From contig OX457026.1 in NCBI GenBank assembly GCA_949752745.1, positions 70,621,091-70,685,090 of the forward strand: 64,000 bases of DNA, in the 5' to 3' direction. How positions within the stretch are numbered: position 1 is the stretch's first letter; each line of letters opens with the position of its first letter. Both the position numbers and the translations under genes were made by a program. The notes below the pieces were generated by a model. That model worked only from the letters and a program-made list of their open reading frames with translations, ran no database searches and was not told where the DNA came from. The stretch is from Protula sp. h YS-2021 (lineage: Eukaryota > Annelida > Polychaeta > Sabellida > Serpulidae). Shown here one piece after another: positions 25,201 through 37,500 of the stretch.

Positions 25201-28200
25201 ATTTTGTACACGGCTTCTCTGGAACCTTTCGCAGTGCAGTGACCAAGACCAAAATTTTGTACACGGCTTCTCTTCGTCTGTCAGGCTTCAGTCTCATGCG
25301 CCTACAGGCCACATTAATATATAGATTCGTTTCAAATTTTGTACACGGCTTCTCTGGTCCCTTCCGCAGTGCAGTGACCAAGAATTTTCCGGATCGGCAC
25401 TGAAAATTGGCACTGGTCTTAGCGTGTATACGGCAGTCTCACGCGTCTACAGGCCACATTAATGGACAGATTCGTTTCAAATTTTGTACACGGCTTCTCT
25501 GGAACCTTCCGCAGTGCAGTGATTAAGAATTTTCCGAATTGGGCAAAAATTGACAAAATGGCGGACTTTTGAAAATTGACGCTTTACTTAACGTTCCTAC
25601 GACATTCTCACGCGCCTACTGGTTATGGATTGATTCGTTTAAATATTAGACACTACGTCTACCTATCCTTCCACTTTTAAATTTTGCGTTGTCAACACGC
25701 AACAGCCTTACACACACCATATCCCCCGCGGGGGATAGACGTACTCCTCGAGACGTAGTCAAGTTATCTGTACCCATACAAGCGTTTCCATATTTAAAAC
25801 TATGGGTTTTTACGACATTTCCCCGGTGGCAGTTATTATATGTGTCGTTATAACGAGGTTCCACTGTATATAATTAAGAGTGCTGCTGAAAGCCAGTTTC
25901 AGACTCGTGGCTAGGCATCGCGCACTGCAGTACTTTTCAGCAATGTAGCTCGTGCCAACCCTTACCAAAGAACTTGGCTATTTAATAAGAATTAGAAAGA
26001 GGCTAGGTTCATTAAGCGCTGCACCTTTGTAGCTGTGCCTTTCACGTTCAGATATGTGTATATATATATATGTTACAGGCAAACCGTCAGATCAGGATTT
26101 CTGTAAACAATGCAAAGTAAATACCATTCAGGCATATTTTGGAGTCTTAAAACTGGGCTTAAAAGTGGCGGGAAATTTGAGGCACAAAGTGGCTGACTGA
26201 ACCAGGCAGCTCACAAACTGCCTGAAATTTTCAGGCACTTTGTAAACTGCCTGATTTCACAGTTTGCCGGTAATATCTATATTACAGTGTTATATATATT
26301 TATATATATATAACATTGCTTCTTCAAGTTGTCCTGAGTGTTTGAATTTAAAAGCTCTCAGAAAAAAAAACAAACAAACAAGCAACGAGCAAACCTACTA
26401 TTTTATGTATGCCGGTGTGTTTTGTTTTCTATTTTCCTTAAGACAATTAAGTCGGTTATTAAATCAAATTATTTGAATAATTGATATGCTTTTTTTTCTT
26501 GTGGCCTCTTTTTTGCTTGCGGCAGGATGACGATTAAGTATAAATCAAACGCACAGGAAACGCCACTTGGTGGAACAGAGTTCTTACCAAAACCCACCCA
26601 TCAACTTTAGAAGATATATGGCTAGCACTTTGTGTTTTAAATATTAAGACATTGTTAAATTTCCTAATGGGTTTCAAAGGAGCACTGTGTATTATGTATG
26701 GGGTTTCCAGGGCTGTGACAGTTACCTTGCTGGTAGTGCTGTTAGGTTCCGTTCGATTTGCTTTGTTGAAAATTTCAATGTCCATGCTGCAGTTCCGGTA
26801 AAATAGAAATTAAAAAAAAAAGAGGGACATGACCACCGTGCAATTGGCCAACAGATACATAAATAAATAATAATAATAAAAAAGATCAGATGACCACCAC
26901 CAAACTTCTTTTACTGAAATGCGCTTTTATTTTCAAACAATAAAACTTGCATTATTGTATTATAATAACTCACTTAGTTGTAATAAAATTCTAATATATA
27001 TGATTTGTCTGTGATTATTGCCCCAGTACAATCTGTTATTTTAAGGTTTGACTTTAGTTGCTTATTTCTAGTCTCAGAATAATGAATCAGATAAAAATCC
27101 CTCCTAAGCGTTTGCAAAACTCTGTCCGTTATCCAGACGGTTAATTCTCAAGTTTCCATGCAGTCTGGATTCAACATAGGTAACTCCCCGCTAGGATGTC
27201 TCCAAAAAGGATCAAGTTTCAGGCATTTTCTTGCATTGATCTTCCAATATAGATGTATGGCACTAAACTCAGCTGACATCTGTGTCTGCGCCGTTCGTGA
27301 CTATTCGGCATTAAGGGACATCTATGCGCGCACGAATTTTACACACCCAATGCCTCCGCCCCGCCCCTTCCTCACGCCGTGCCTCCTTCTCCTCGGCTAT
27401 TTTGTGACCCCTTTCAGAACTGACGCTTTTATTTGGTGATGGACAACTGTTCGATGGTATTCTGTGCGGTGGTCGACAGACAGCATTTCGTTTGGCTCGC
27501 CTTTGAAAATTGAACTGAAGTATCAATGGGAGTTAATAAAATAAAACACCTTTTATGAGAAGTGGGGTGGGAGGTATCCGTCTTTGAAAATTTGCTTTGA
27601 AAAAATACTCGAATAATTTTATTTCTACATTTTTCTACACTTTTCGCGTGCAGCTGGACACGTGAGCGTACAAAACGAACTGAACCGTGGCTTAGCTTTA
27701 AGATAGATAAATTTTAGAACCGAAATCCCGACTCGGTTTCAGGTTCTTAACCCAAGTAGCTCGGACACCAAATTGTATGTGTAAGCCAATTTGTTATGTT
27801 TCTATCACGTGTTCACAATTTTGGTGTCCAGATCGATTGGTTACACTTTTTCATTGTAACACCATCGACATTTTTTTAATGTTTTGAAAACGGATATCTG
27901 TTTTAAGTGTTCTGGTCGCGAAATGACTTTTGTTTTCTGTTATATTGGGGATCTGTAGAAATAAAATATGAACTAGCTCATGTAAGTTGAGTTTTATTTG
28001 CTGTATGAGAAAAATATTTGACAATATTGAGAACTGAAAGTTGTCGAAACACCAGATTCATAATGGTAAGCTGGTATCTTTTTTTTTTAATTTTCACTTT
28101 TTAGCAAGTATCACTCCTGGATTGCATGCAAAGAACAGTGAAGCCTAATTGTATATATATGTACTGTAGTTTTATGTGCAAGTGGTTTTATGCAACTGCA

Positions 28201-31200
28201 CTTTTTTGCGCAGTTTTTGCGTAAGAAATTACTTTTTCGGTACATTTCCAAGACACTGCAGCTTATATGCAGCTGTACAGAAAACGCACATTTGTTTGCA
28301 AAATGCTGCAGTTTTATTTGTACATTATGAACTAATAACTTCTGCTGTCGCATTATGAGCGGTACTCAGACAATGACGCCACGACAAGTGAGCTTTAATG
28401 GTCAAAATTTCGGAAATTGCTTCATTCAATTAATATATTTAGTGTGTTCGACTCCTTTAGCATTTCTTGATTTTTGTGTCATTAAAAGTTTTAATCAATA
28501 ATAGTAGTACATACAAAATACGTATTCCAGATTATGCCAAGTGATGTCAACGCCACCCAAAGTGCCACGTCAGCAAGTGATGCGCAGCAAGAAGCGGTTG
28601 CGTCATCAAATCAGGCCGCCAATGGCTCATCTCAGAATGCCACAGATCTTTCAGTGTGTAACAGCCTAAAAACTGTCACGCTTCAGCGAGTAAGAAAACA
28701 AATAATATAATTTTATGTTATTATATTATAAAAAATATCAGCAGTTTGTCGACTGGCTACCACATGTACTCGTTAGAGTATGTAGTAATATTTCTTAAAT
28801 TAATTATATGTTATATTTTACATTTCATGCAAAATATTACAGCTATAAAGTTGTAAAATGTGGTAGTATGAACTCAAGTGTTTGAGAAAAAGTAGATAGT
28901 CTTAAAGGTAGGCCTTGAGACACGTTCTCCTATGCACCATCACACCGGTCACCACTCCTTCGGTTATGATGAACAAAATATGTAATAATGTATGAATCGG
29001 TAATTATATAATTTCCTCCGGTAGCTATACCCCCCTCCATCCTGCTCCCTCACACACACCTCTCTTCTCCTATACTATTGTATCCCGATTGGGTTTCAGG
29101 CTAAGAGCGAGATAATAGAAAATGGATTGTACTTTTGAGCAAGAGTAGCAAATTTGAGAGGACTCTAATGCATTCTTTGCAGGGATCCCAGGGCCTGGGG
29201 TTCGCCATACAACATGGTAGCTCCGTGGGCGAGGACGGCATCTTCATTAAAACCATCTCACCCAACAGTCCTGCCTGTGAGGTAAGCTCTTGCTGCGCTA
29301 AAAACACTTCCACTTATTTTCATTCTGGCTTTTGAAAAGGTTAAGAGAAACTCAATGTCTTACCGGTTTAGAAAAAAAAGAAATAATGATACTTATAGTA
29401 TTGTGTGATAGGTATTATTAATATCCAACGGTCATTATCACGGAGACCATACAGGATGTTCTTTCCTTTTCGAAACAGGCTTCTTCTTCACCATCAATTT
29501 CAACTGTGTAAATCGTTAGTTAAAAATTAACGTTAGTTAAAAATTGTTTAAGATGAATTCTTTGCTTTGTTTCAGTGCTCAGAACTCCACGTAGGCGACC
29601 AACTGATATCTGTTCAGGATAATTCGCTCGTGAGCGTCGGCTACGATAAAGCTATAGAACTCATACGCTCATGTCGGGGCAGTGTCAAATTAACTGTCAA
29701 TCAACGAACAGTCACCACCCCACAGTCGTCTGTGTCCAATCAGCTCTCTTCGAACACTTCTCAGTCAGTCAATCAAATTGAAACAAGCACATCTGAATCG
29801 CCAACAGCCAATGATACGTGTCAGCCAACAGCGGCCAATCAAATTTCTGAAAATGCTATTGAATCAACAAACCAAGCACAATCAGCGGAAACCGTTCCAG
29901 AGTCAATGAAACAGTCCGATGTTCCAGGTAAGAGTGGGAAAGCATAGTATTAGATTTGAGTAAAATTGCTCAAAAAGGCAGCAGCATTAAACGTGCAATT
30001 ATCCTTTCTAGGGGCAATTTACCTCCAGCTTTTTTTTGGCTTCTAAAGTAAGAAGTCCTCAAAAATATACACATGTATACCTTGAATGTGTTGAATGTGG
30101 GAGTTGTATGTCGTTACAGCTTCCTTTGCTTTCAGCGCTTGAGCCACGGAAACTGGGCACGTAGTGTAGAACAATGGGGCAGATGATTTGTGGTTTATTA
30201 AACACTGCTGAAAAGCAATTGCCAAGCTGCAGCTGGAGTAATTTGTTATACTTCAGAGTAAAACCGGGCTGCGGAGGGTGGAAGGGGGGGGGGGGGAAGG
30301 GGTAGGGGTGAATTGGTTTGCTGTCATCATTTTGTCACGAAATGAGGTTAATTGCCAGACTTGACTACGTCACTGTCAGACGTTACGTGAATATGATTTG
30401 CTTTATTGGCAAAAGATGCTCGCTACCGGTTGAGTGTCCGTATTGCTATTAGTAAGTGACCCTTTGTCCTTTCGCACGCGTGATGGGTAACGATAAAAGA
30501 GACGGAGATGGGGGCTGATGTTAGGGTATTTAGGAGGCGGGGGTGTAAGTTTTCTTTGTTTGTTTGTTTGTTTGTTTGTTTGTTTTTAACAGGAAACTTG
30601 AGACTTTTTAGCGGGCTGTCTCCCGGGATCTTTTCACCAATCAGAGTCTGCTCCCTGTGTAACTCTCCCTTTTTACTATCCCGTCGGTCCATCATTGAAA
30701 TTATTCTGCTCGTTATGGTTACAAACGCAAGTTTTTGTTCCAAGGAAATTAAAATGTGAATGTCTTTGTCTGCTCTGAAATGTTCGTGTCTCCTTTTTCT
30801 GTTTGTGTTCAGCATTGATTGTTTTGAGTGGCGCCCCCTCTCTACTGCGTCACGATGTGCCAGAGTCGGGAAATGGGAGGGGGGAGGAGGGGGAGGGGGA
30901 GGGGGGAGGGGGGAGCGTGTTGGAATCCTAACAAAGGGATCCCCACGATTACTGGAGGATCGCAATAACAGTGTGGATATTCTTCGGTCCGGGGGTTTGT
31001 TATTGTGGAATTTGTCGACGCGTGAAATCTGCCATCAGTGCTTGATATAAAACGACTTCCGGGAAAGCCTCGCCGCGTTTCCGGTCTGTCCCTACCATCT
31101 GACCCTGTGACGCACGTCTTATCTGTCCTCGTTTAAGGTCCTTCAAAACAAAGACGACTCTGTCGGCTGTTGTTGTTTTTTCATTCTGTTTTCTTTCTTT

Positions 31201-33345
31201 TTTTTTTTTTTCTTTTTTTTCCGCTCTGAATGGTCGTTAATTGGGTCATCTGTCAGGAACATAATTGAGCACCCACGCGATATTGCACAACGGAATTACT
31301 GGGGTATAAGGGAACAACTGAATTCATATCCACGACAATACACAGCACATAACTTACAGCAGTTTATGTACGGTAGAGCTGCCAAGGAAAATGAGTATTC
31401 ATTATTCGACTAATGCGTCTGTTGAATAGAAGAGCTGTAATTTTGCAGTATCTGTTTATATGTGTGTGATCAATCCTGCTTATGGTCGGCGCAAATTCGA
31501 TGTTGAACTTAAAAGAGATACACCGTTTTTTGACTCATCGTACCATTTATGACAACCTTATCGGTATCGATGACATTACGTGGCGTCAGAACGCTAAAAT
31601 CTGACATTACGTAGTTTATCGCGAATGACAAGTTAGGCCAATTGAAACATTTGTTTTATTGCTCCTTGGAAAAATTTTTACGAGCTTATGGTCGATCGAA
31701 CGATCGCTCTGTGGATCCTCTGACACCCCAAAACATGTACAACGACCGACGGAATGCCGATCGGAAGCAGCGCGACTATTTGTGCAGTGCCAATGACCGA
31801 TCGTCAAGATCGGCTGATTGTCCTTAGCTCAGCCTGTACTCTGTACCAGTACTCAGTACCAAATAATTTATGTATGTGATTAAGTGTCGATAATCAATTA
31901 GCAGCAGGGGACATATACAGCCTTTACTTCATTCCCTTCCTTTTCTTTGCATGTAACTTTTGGAGGAATGATTTAATGAAATGGAAGTCTGTATTCGCAC
32001 CGCAGAACTAGTCCAGATGTATTTGTTTATATATAAGCGAGCTGACAAAAAAACTAGAGTTAACTTCAATTTTGATGACGCAAGTAAAAAATGCCACAAC
32101 GGATGTCTTTAGTGTGGGACTTGAAATATCTACCTCATTCCACCTTCTCATTAACTCTGATGTCACATAAATACATAGTGGCATATAGAAGTAAAAAAAA
32201 AAAAAGAAAGGCTGAATGACTTCTCCCTTCATTTCCTGATCGCCACCACTCATTTCTCGTGATATTTGCATCAATCAAGAGGGGATGATTATTGCAAGAG
32301 GCCGACGTAAAAAAAAAAGCAGTTTCCGTTGATTTTTGCCTATTAATGGAAAGGTCGTGGGATGAAATAAGTCAGACTCATATCTCCGCGTGAGTAAAAC
32401 TGTGTCCTTGCAAATTGGACGGTTTGTAGAGAAACTTCCCAGACATCTTTTGATTAAAAACGAGCCCAGTTCCTCCTGCTTGGTGATAGCAATTTACATA
32501 ATACATGTAATTCACTTGTACTTCCTTCAGCACTGTGTTGCCCACTAACCCGAACCTTTTAACGCTTTGGTTTTAAACAGGTAGCCTCTGGAGAGATCTA
32601 TCTGTTATATATAAACACCGAGCGGATGGGTTTTTAGAAAGTAGTTCCCCTCTTTTATTGAGCACTATTTTGCAGTGCCTGGGGATGGGGAGTTAAGAAG
32701 CAGGTCTAATACACAACATGCCAAACCACCGCAGACGTATCATTCCGCTCTTCCGGAGGTTTTACAAGTCATAAATTAAACTTATAAAAGTCAAGACGGA
32801 CTTGCGATAGCTACATGCGACATCGATGTAACGTCTGTAGTGTGCACCGATACCGGTATTACGGGAAAAGTGGTAACGGAAAAAAGAGAAACGGAAATAA
32901 CGGTAAACGAGAAAAAATGGTTAAGTGTTAAAAAAAAAGTAAATCGAGACTAGATAGACAGTTAGCTGTGGCTATTTAGCGTCATTAAGGTAATGAATTG
33001 TTCATCGGCCTCTTTTGCTTAGGCTTAGTGCATGCGAATCATGCTGAAATTGGCTGAATCCAACCCAAGGAGTATCTTGTACATGGGGTGCCTATAAAGA
33101 TCTGAAGTTGGACGACCTATTTTGGGCGGCCGCTGATTCGTTGGGTGCAAGGAAAAGCCTTTCTCTTGAAATTCAAAGTTTGCTTAAAAGTGATCGAGGA
33201 AAAAGTTGGGATTTCGAAAGACTACAATGAAGTAGGGCCCGGCATCGCTATGGATCCAAGTGAGATCCGCTCATAGGAACTGGTACTGGGGCGTGACCTC
33301 ACCATGGAACGTTCCTTTTTGTCTTATTTCAGTTTCTGTCACTTC

Positions 33346-33383
<38 letters not shown>

Positions 33384-33886
33384 TTAAATTTTTTGCATCA
33401 CCTATGTTTGGCAGTGTCGACGAATGCACATGTGTTGGTGACGTCACCTGGCAACATATTTCTTTCCCTGTGTGGTGATTACCGTAAATGTAATACAGCG
33501 GTTCTCCGCCGCCTTCTGTCGTGCGGATTTTTCCTGCCTGGGTTTCTTCCATTACCTTTCACACAAGCAGAGCGGCCCTTGATGGATAGCTTCTCGAGAG
33601 CGTCTTTTCAAGACCGGCTGGGGAGTGTTAGCTACACAAAAATAAATCTGAATGCGTCTGGATATTTGACACAGAGACTGAAGTGTCTTCCAGCTCAAAA
33701 CATTTCATTAAGCCAATAAATCAAACATATTGAGGGGTAAAAACAATCAGCGGAGTCTGCCGGGCTCTCGGCTACAAGTACCAACATACAAAGCCATATA
33801 TAGGCCGGTTCCATTGCACTCGACACAGGGAACAAGAAATAGACATGAAGATTCTTTTGCCCTTCACTGTGGTTTCGACCTTCTTT

Positions 33887-33923
<37 letters not shown>

Positions 33924-34476
33924 TTGTTGTACGGACTGAGAGATACAGTCAATTTTTATTAGACTGCCTTTCTTGGGGCTCAAGTATGTTCGGTGGCGGT
34001 TTTATTTCTTTTTTTATGTGGAGAAAGTAATGAACTCTTAAGCACTGGGGAAATAAGAATTTGTTTGGATATCAGGAGAATCGTAGTTAATTGCTTTAGG
34101 GTAAAAAAACTGTGGTCTGAGTTATGTCCTTCCAAAACTGGGTCGTTCCAAACGTTTTTTTTTTTTTTTATTATTATTTTTTTTTTGAAGCTTTCCTCTG
34201 GCATCACATTTCTTTCCTTTACCGATGCAGAGAAGCCCGCTGTGAAATCACCTCCTGAAAGCAAGGCCGAGGAAACGCCTGCAAGCTCCGAACTCAAACC
34301 GCCACCAAGCCCCAAGCGCGCCACCCCGTCACCGCCACCCGCGCCAGTGGAGGACCCCGCCACGGCCACCATATCCGCCGGCAAAGAGACAGTGATAGAG
34401 ATACAAAAGGGCAAGTCTGGCCTCGGACTCAGCATTGTGGGCGGCGCTGATACAATGCTGGTGAGAAGCTCACTGC

Positions 34477-34510
<34 letters not shown>

Positions 34511-37500
34511 GTAATAATAGTTTTGAGGTAACGCTGAATATGTTTAACAACTGCTTGTTATAGCGGGATGCTCAAGTATTTTGTGTCAGATGTCCTCCAA
34601 ATCTTATAAGAGTTGTTTAAAAATAAATAAAATAAATTGAAAGAGAAGAGAGAGAGAAAGGCAAAGTATCATGACTTCAAAGAGAATGTAAACGTGTACG
34701 GTGGTAAATTTCTGACTGTTAATTCTGCAGGGCGCTATAATTATACACGAGGTGTACGAAGACGGTGCAGCGGCCAGGGACGGGAGGCTGTGGGCAGGCG
34801 ATCAAATCCTGGAGGTCTGCTATCAATTCTTCTGGGGGAGGGGGGTGTCGTTGTTTGTGCAGGGCGCTATAATTATACACGAAGTGTACGAAGACGGTAC
34901 AGCGGCCAGGGACGGGAGGCTGTGGGCAGGCGATCAAATCCTGGAGGTCTGCTGTCATTTCTTCTGGGGGGGGGGGGGAGAGAAGGGGGGTCCTTGTTTG
35001 TGTGAGCGATGTATTGATCCCCGCATCCTTGTCATTAACTGACTCCGGATGAGGGAATCGATGTCTTAGGCTAGAACTGTTTGATTAGTACTTATTAAGT
35101 TACTAATTTGGAAGCAAGCCAGTAACTGCCTAAGGTAATTGCTATAATTTGTCATTGTGACACAGAGAGAACCCAAAGATAAACACATGGCTGACCAATT
35201 ACTGTATAGGCCAGTGGCCGATTGATGAGGTCCGAATGTCTTGACAACTCAGGTCGTCGTGGTAAAGCATAAGGGGCTGCTCGCTAGTAATGTTGGTTGG
35301 TGAGGATATTCTGTGAAGCCTGAAAAATAGACTAACGAGGGAGGGTGATGCTCAGAATGATTGATTGTCTTCATAGAAATTTGTTTTTAGTCTTTCTTAA
35401 ATGTCTTAACTAGGAACTAGTTAGTTTGAATTGTTGACAGGTTATGTTGCTCTACCCTTAGTTTCTCGACGTTATGTCGCTCTACCCTTAGTTTCTCGAC
35501 GTTATGTCGCTCTACCTTTAGTTTCTTGACGTTATGTCGCTCTACCTTTAGTTTCTTGACGTTATGTCGCTCTACCTTTAGTTTCTTGATGTTATGTCGC
35601 TCTACCTTTAGTCTCTTGACGTTATACCGCTCTACCTTTAGTTTCTTGACGTTATGTCGCTCTACCTTTAGTTTCCTGACGTTATGTCGCTCTACCTTTA
35701 GTTTCTTGACGTTATGTCGCTCTACCTTTAGTTTCTTGACGTTATGTTGCTCTACCTTTAGTTTCCTGACGTTATGTCGCTCTGCCTTTAGTCTCTTGAC
35801 GTTATGTCGCTCTGCCTTTAGTCTCTTGACGTTATATCGCTCTGCCTTTAGTTTCTTGACTTTATGTCGCTCTGCCTTTAGTTTCTTGACGTTATACCGC
35901 TCTACCTTTAGTTTCTTGACGCTATGCCGCTCTACCTTTAGTTTTTTGACGTTGTGTCGCTCTACCTTTAGTTTCTTGACGTTATGTTGCTCTACCTTTA
36001 GTTTCTTGACACTCTGTCGCTCTACCTTTAGTTTCTTGACGTTATGTCGCTCTACCTTTAGTTTCTCGATGTTATGTCGCTCTACCTTTAGTTTCTTGAC
36101 GTTATGTCGCTCTACCTTTAGTTTCTTGACGTTATGTCGCTCTACCTTTAGTTTCTTGACGTTATGTCGCTCTACCTTTAGTTTCTTGACGTTATGTCGC
36201 TCTACCTTTAGTTTCTTGACGTTATGTCGCTCTACCTTTAGTTTATCGACGTTATGTCGCCCTACATCTAACCTCTCGGCATTTTATCACACAACCTTAA
36301 GCATTTTGACGGTATGTCACCTCACCTTTATCCCCTCGACTATACGTCGGGATATCATGGTATCGCCATCAATGGTGTTGCCTGTACTACTTCCGCTTGT
36401 GTAATAACAACACACATGTGGCTATTGGCAGGTGAATGGGGAGGATCTGCGTGACGCCTCGCACGAGCGCGCCATCCAGGTGCTGCGCCAGACCCCCGCA
36501 GTCGTACGCATAGTCGTCTTCCGCGACGAGACCATGCTCAGGGACGACGACATCTATGACGTCATCACGGTGGAACTCATGAAGAAGCCGGGCAAAGGCC
36601 TAGGGCTGAGTATCGTCGGCCGGCGCAACAACACGGGCGTTTTTATATCGGATATTGTAAGTACAGCGGAAAACTGGTAAATTGCACAGCCTGCTTTCAA
36701 GAGGAAGTTACACGTTTATCTGGCACATACTTTTGTGCTGCGAACTTCTGAAATTGTGGACTAGCTTGCATCTTTTGGGGTTTAAAAAGTACCACAATGT
36801 CATTCATAGGCAGTTAGATATTTATTCACTTTTCCCAAGTTCTACTTTGCTACTGCCTACCCGCTGCCCTAACTTAAAAAAAGGACAAAAAAAATGAAAA
36901 GAGAGAGATGAAGCACTGCATCCTCCGTTGTCACGTTTCAGGTGAAAGGTGGGGTAGCGGACGCGGCTGGCAACTTGCGTCAGGGGGACCAGATTCTGAA
37001 AGTCAACGACGAGGATCTCAAAGAAGCCGCACAAGAACATGCCGCCGCCCTGCTCAAGGTATGAGCACCTCACCCCCGGGCATACACGTCCGTGAACGAT
37101 CTAAAGGGGTGGTCAGGGAGTACGCCAAAATAAGTCAAGAACGTTTTCCAATTCTTGGAGGCCCTGTGACGTCACCCATTCAGTATAAAATTAGCATATG
37201 CAGAGGCAATCACAGTGAAAAAAAATCTCTGTGATTATGTGACTAGAAAATGAGTGACGCCATTTCCTGACGAATGTTATATTTTGTGTGCCTCCGTACG
37301 TTCTATTCAGCTTATTGAATTAGTTTAGCTTTGCATCATACTCCTCAAGGGGCCTCTAAGTGACCCTTGTAATAACGTGGCTGTGACCCTCAATCTCACA
37401 GATGAATCTTTAAGTAATTAAATTGAAATTAAATAAAGAAATTTCAGTTTCTAACAGTTTCTAATAGTTGTTGTATCACAAAGTACTCAGAATGTAGAAG

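Noticed and set aside
24914..25766. Autonomous Helitron (because of the terminal palindrome)
   Set aside because: There is no Rep/helicase frame, and the shared 3' end is AAGTTA rather than CTRR. At most it is a non-autonomous relative.
33343..33952. Small proteins with poly-Phe or poly-Lys on both strands
   Set aside because: They are translations of T homopolymers with no other features.
35526..36404. 292-codon open frame of [10 protein letters not shown] repeats
   Set aside because: Entirely a product of the 30 bp minisatellite whose period is a multiple of three. It lies within the PDZ10 intron and has stops before the next exon.
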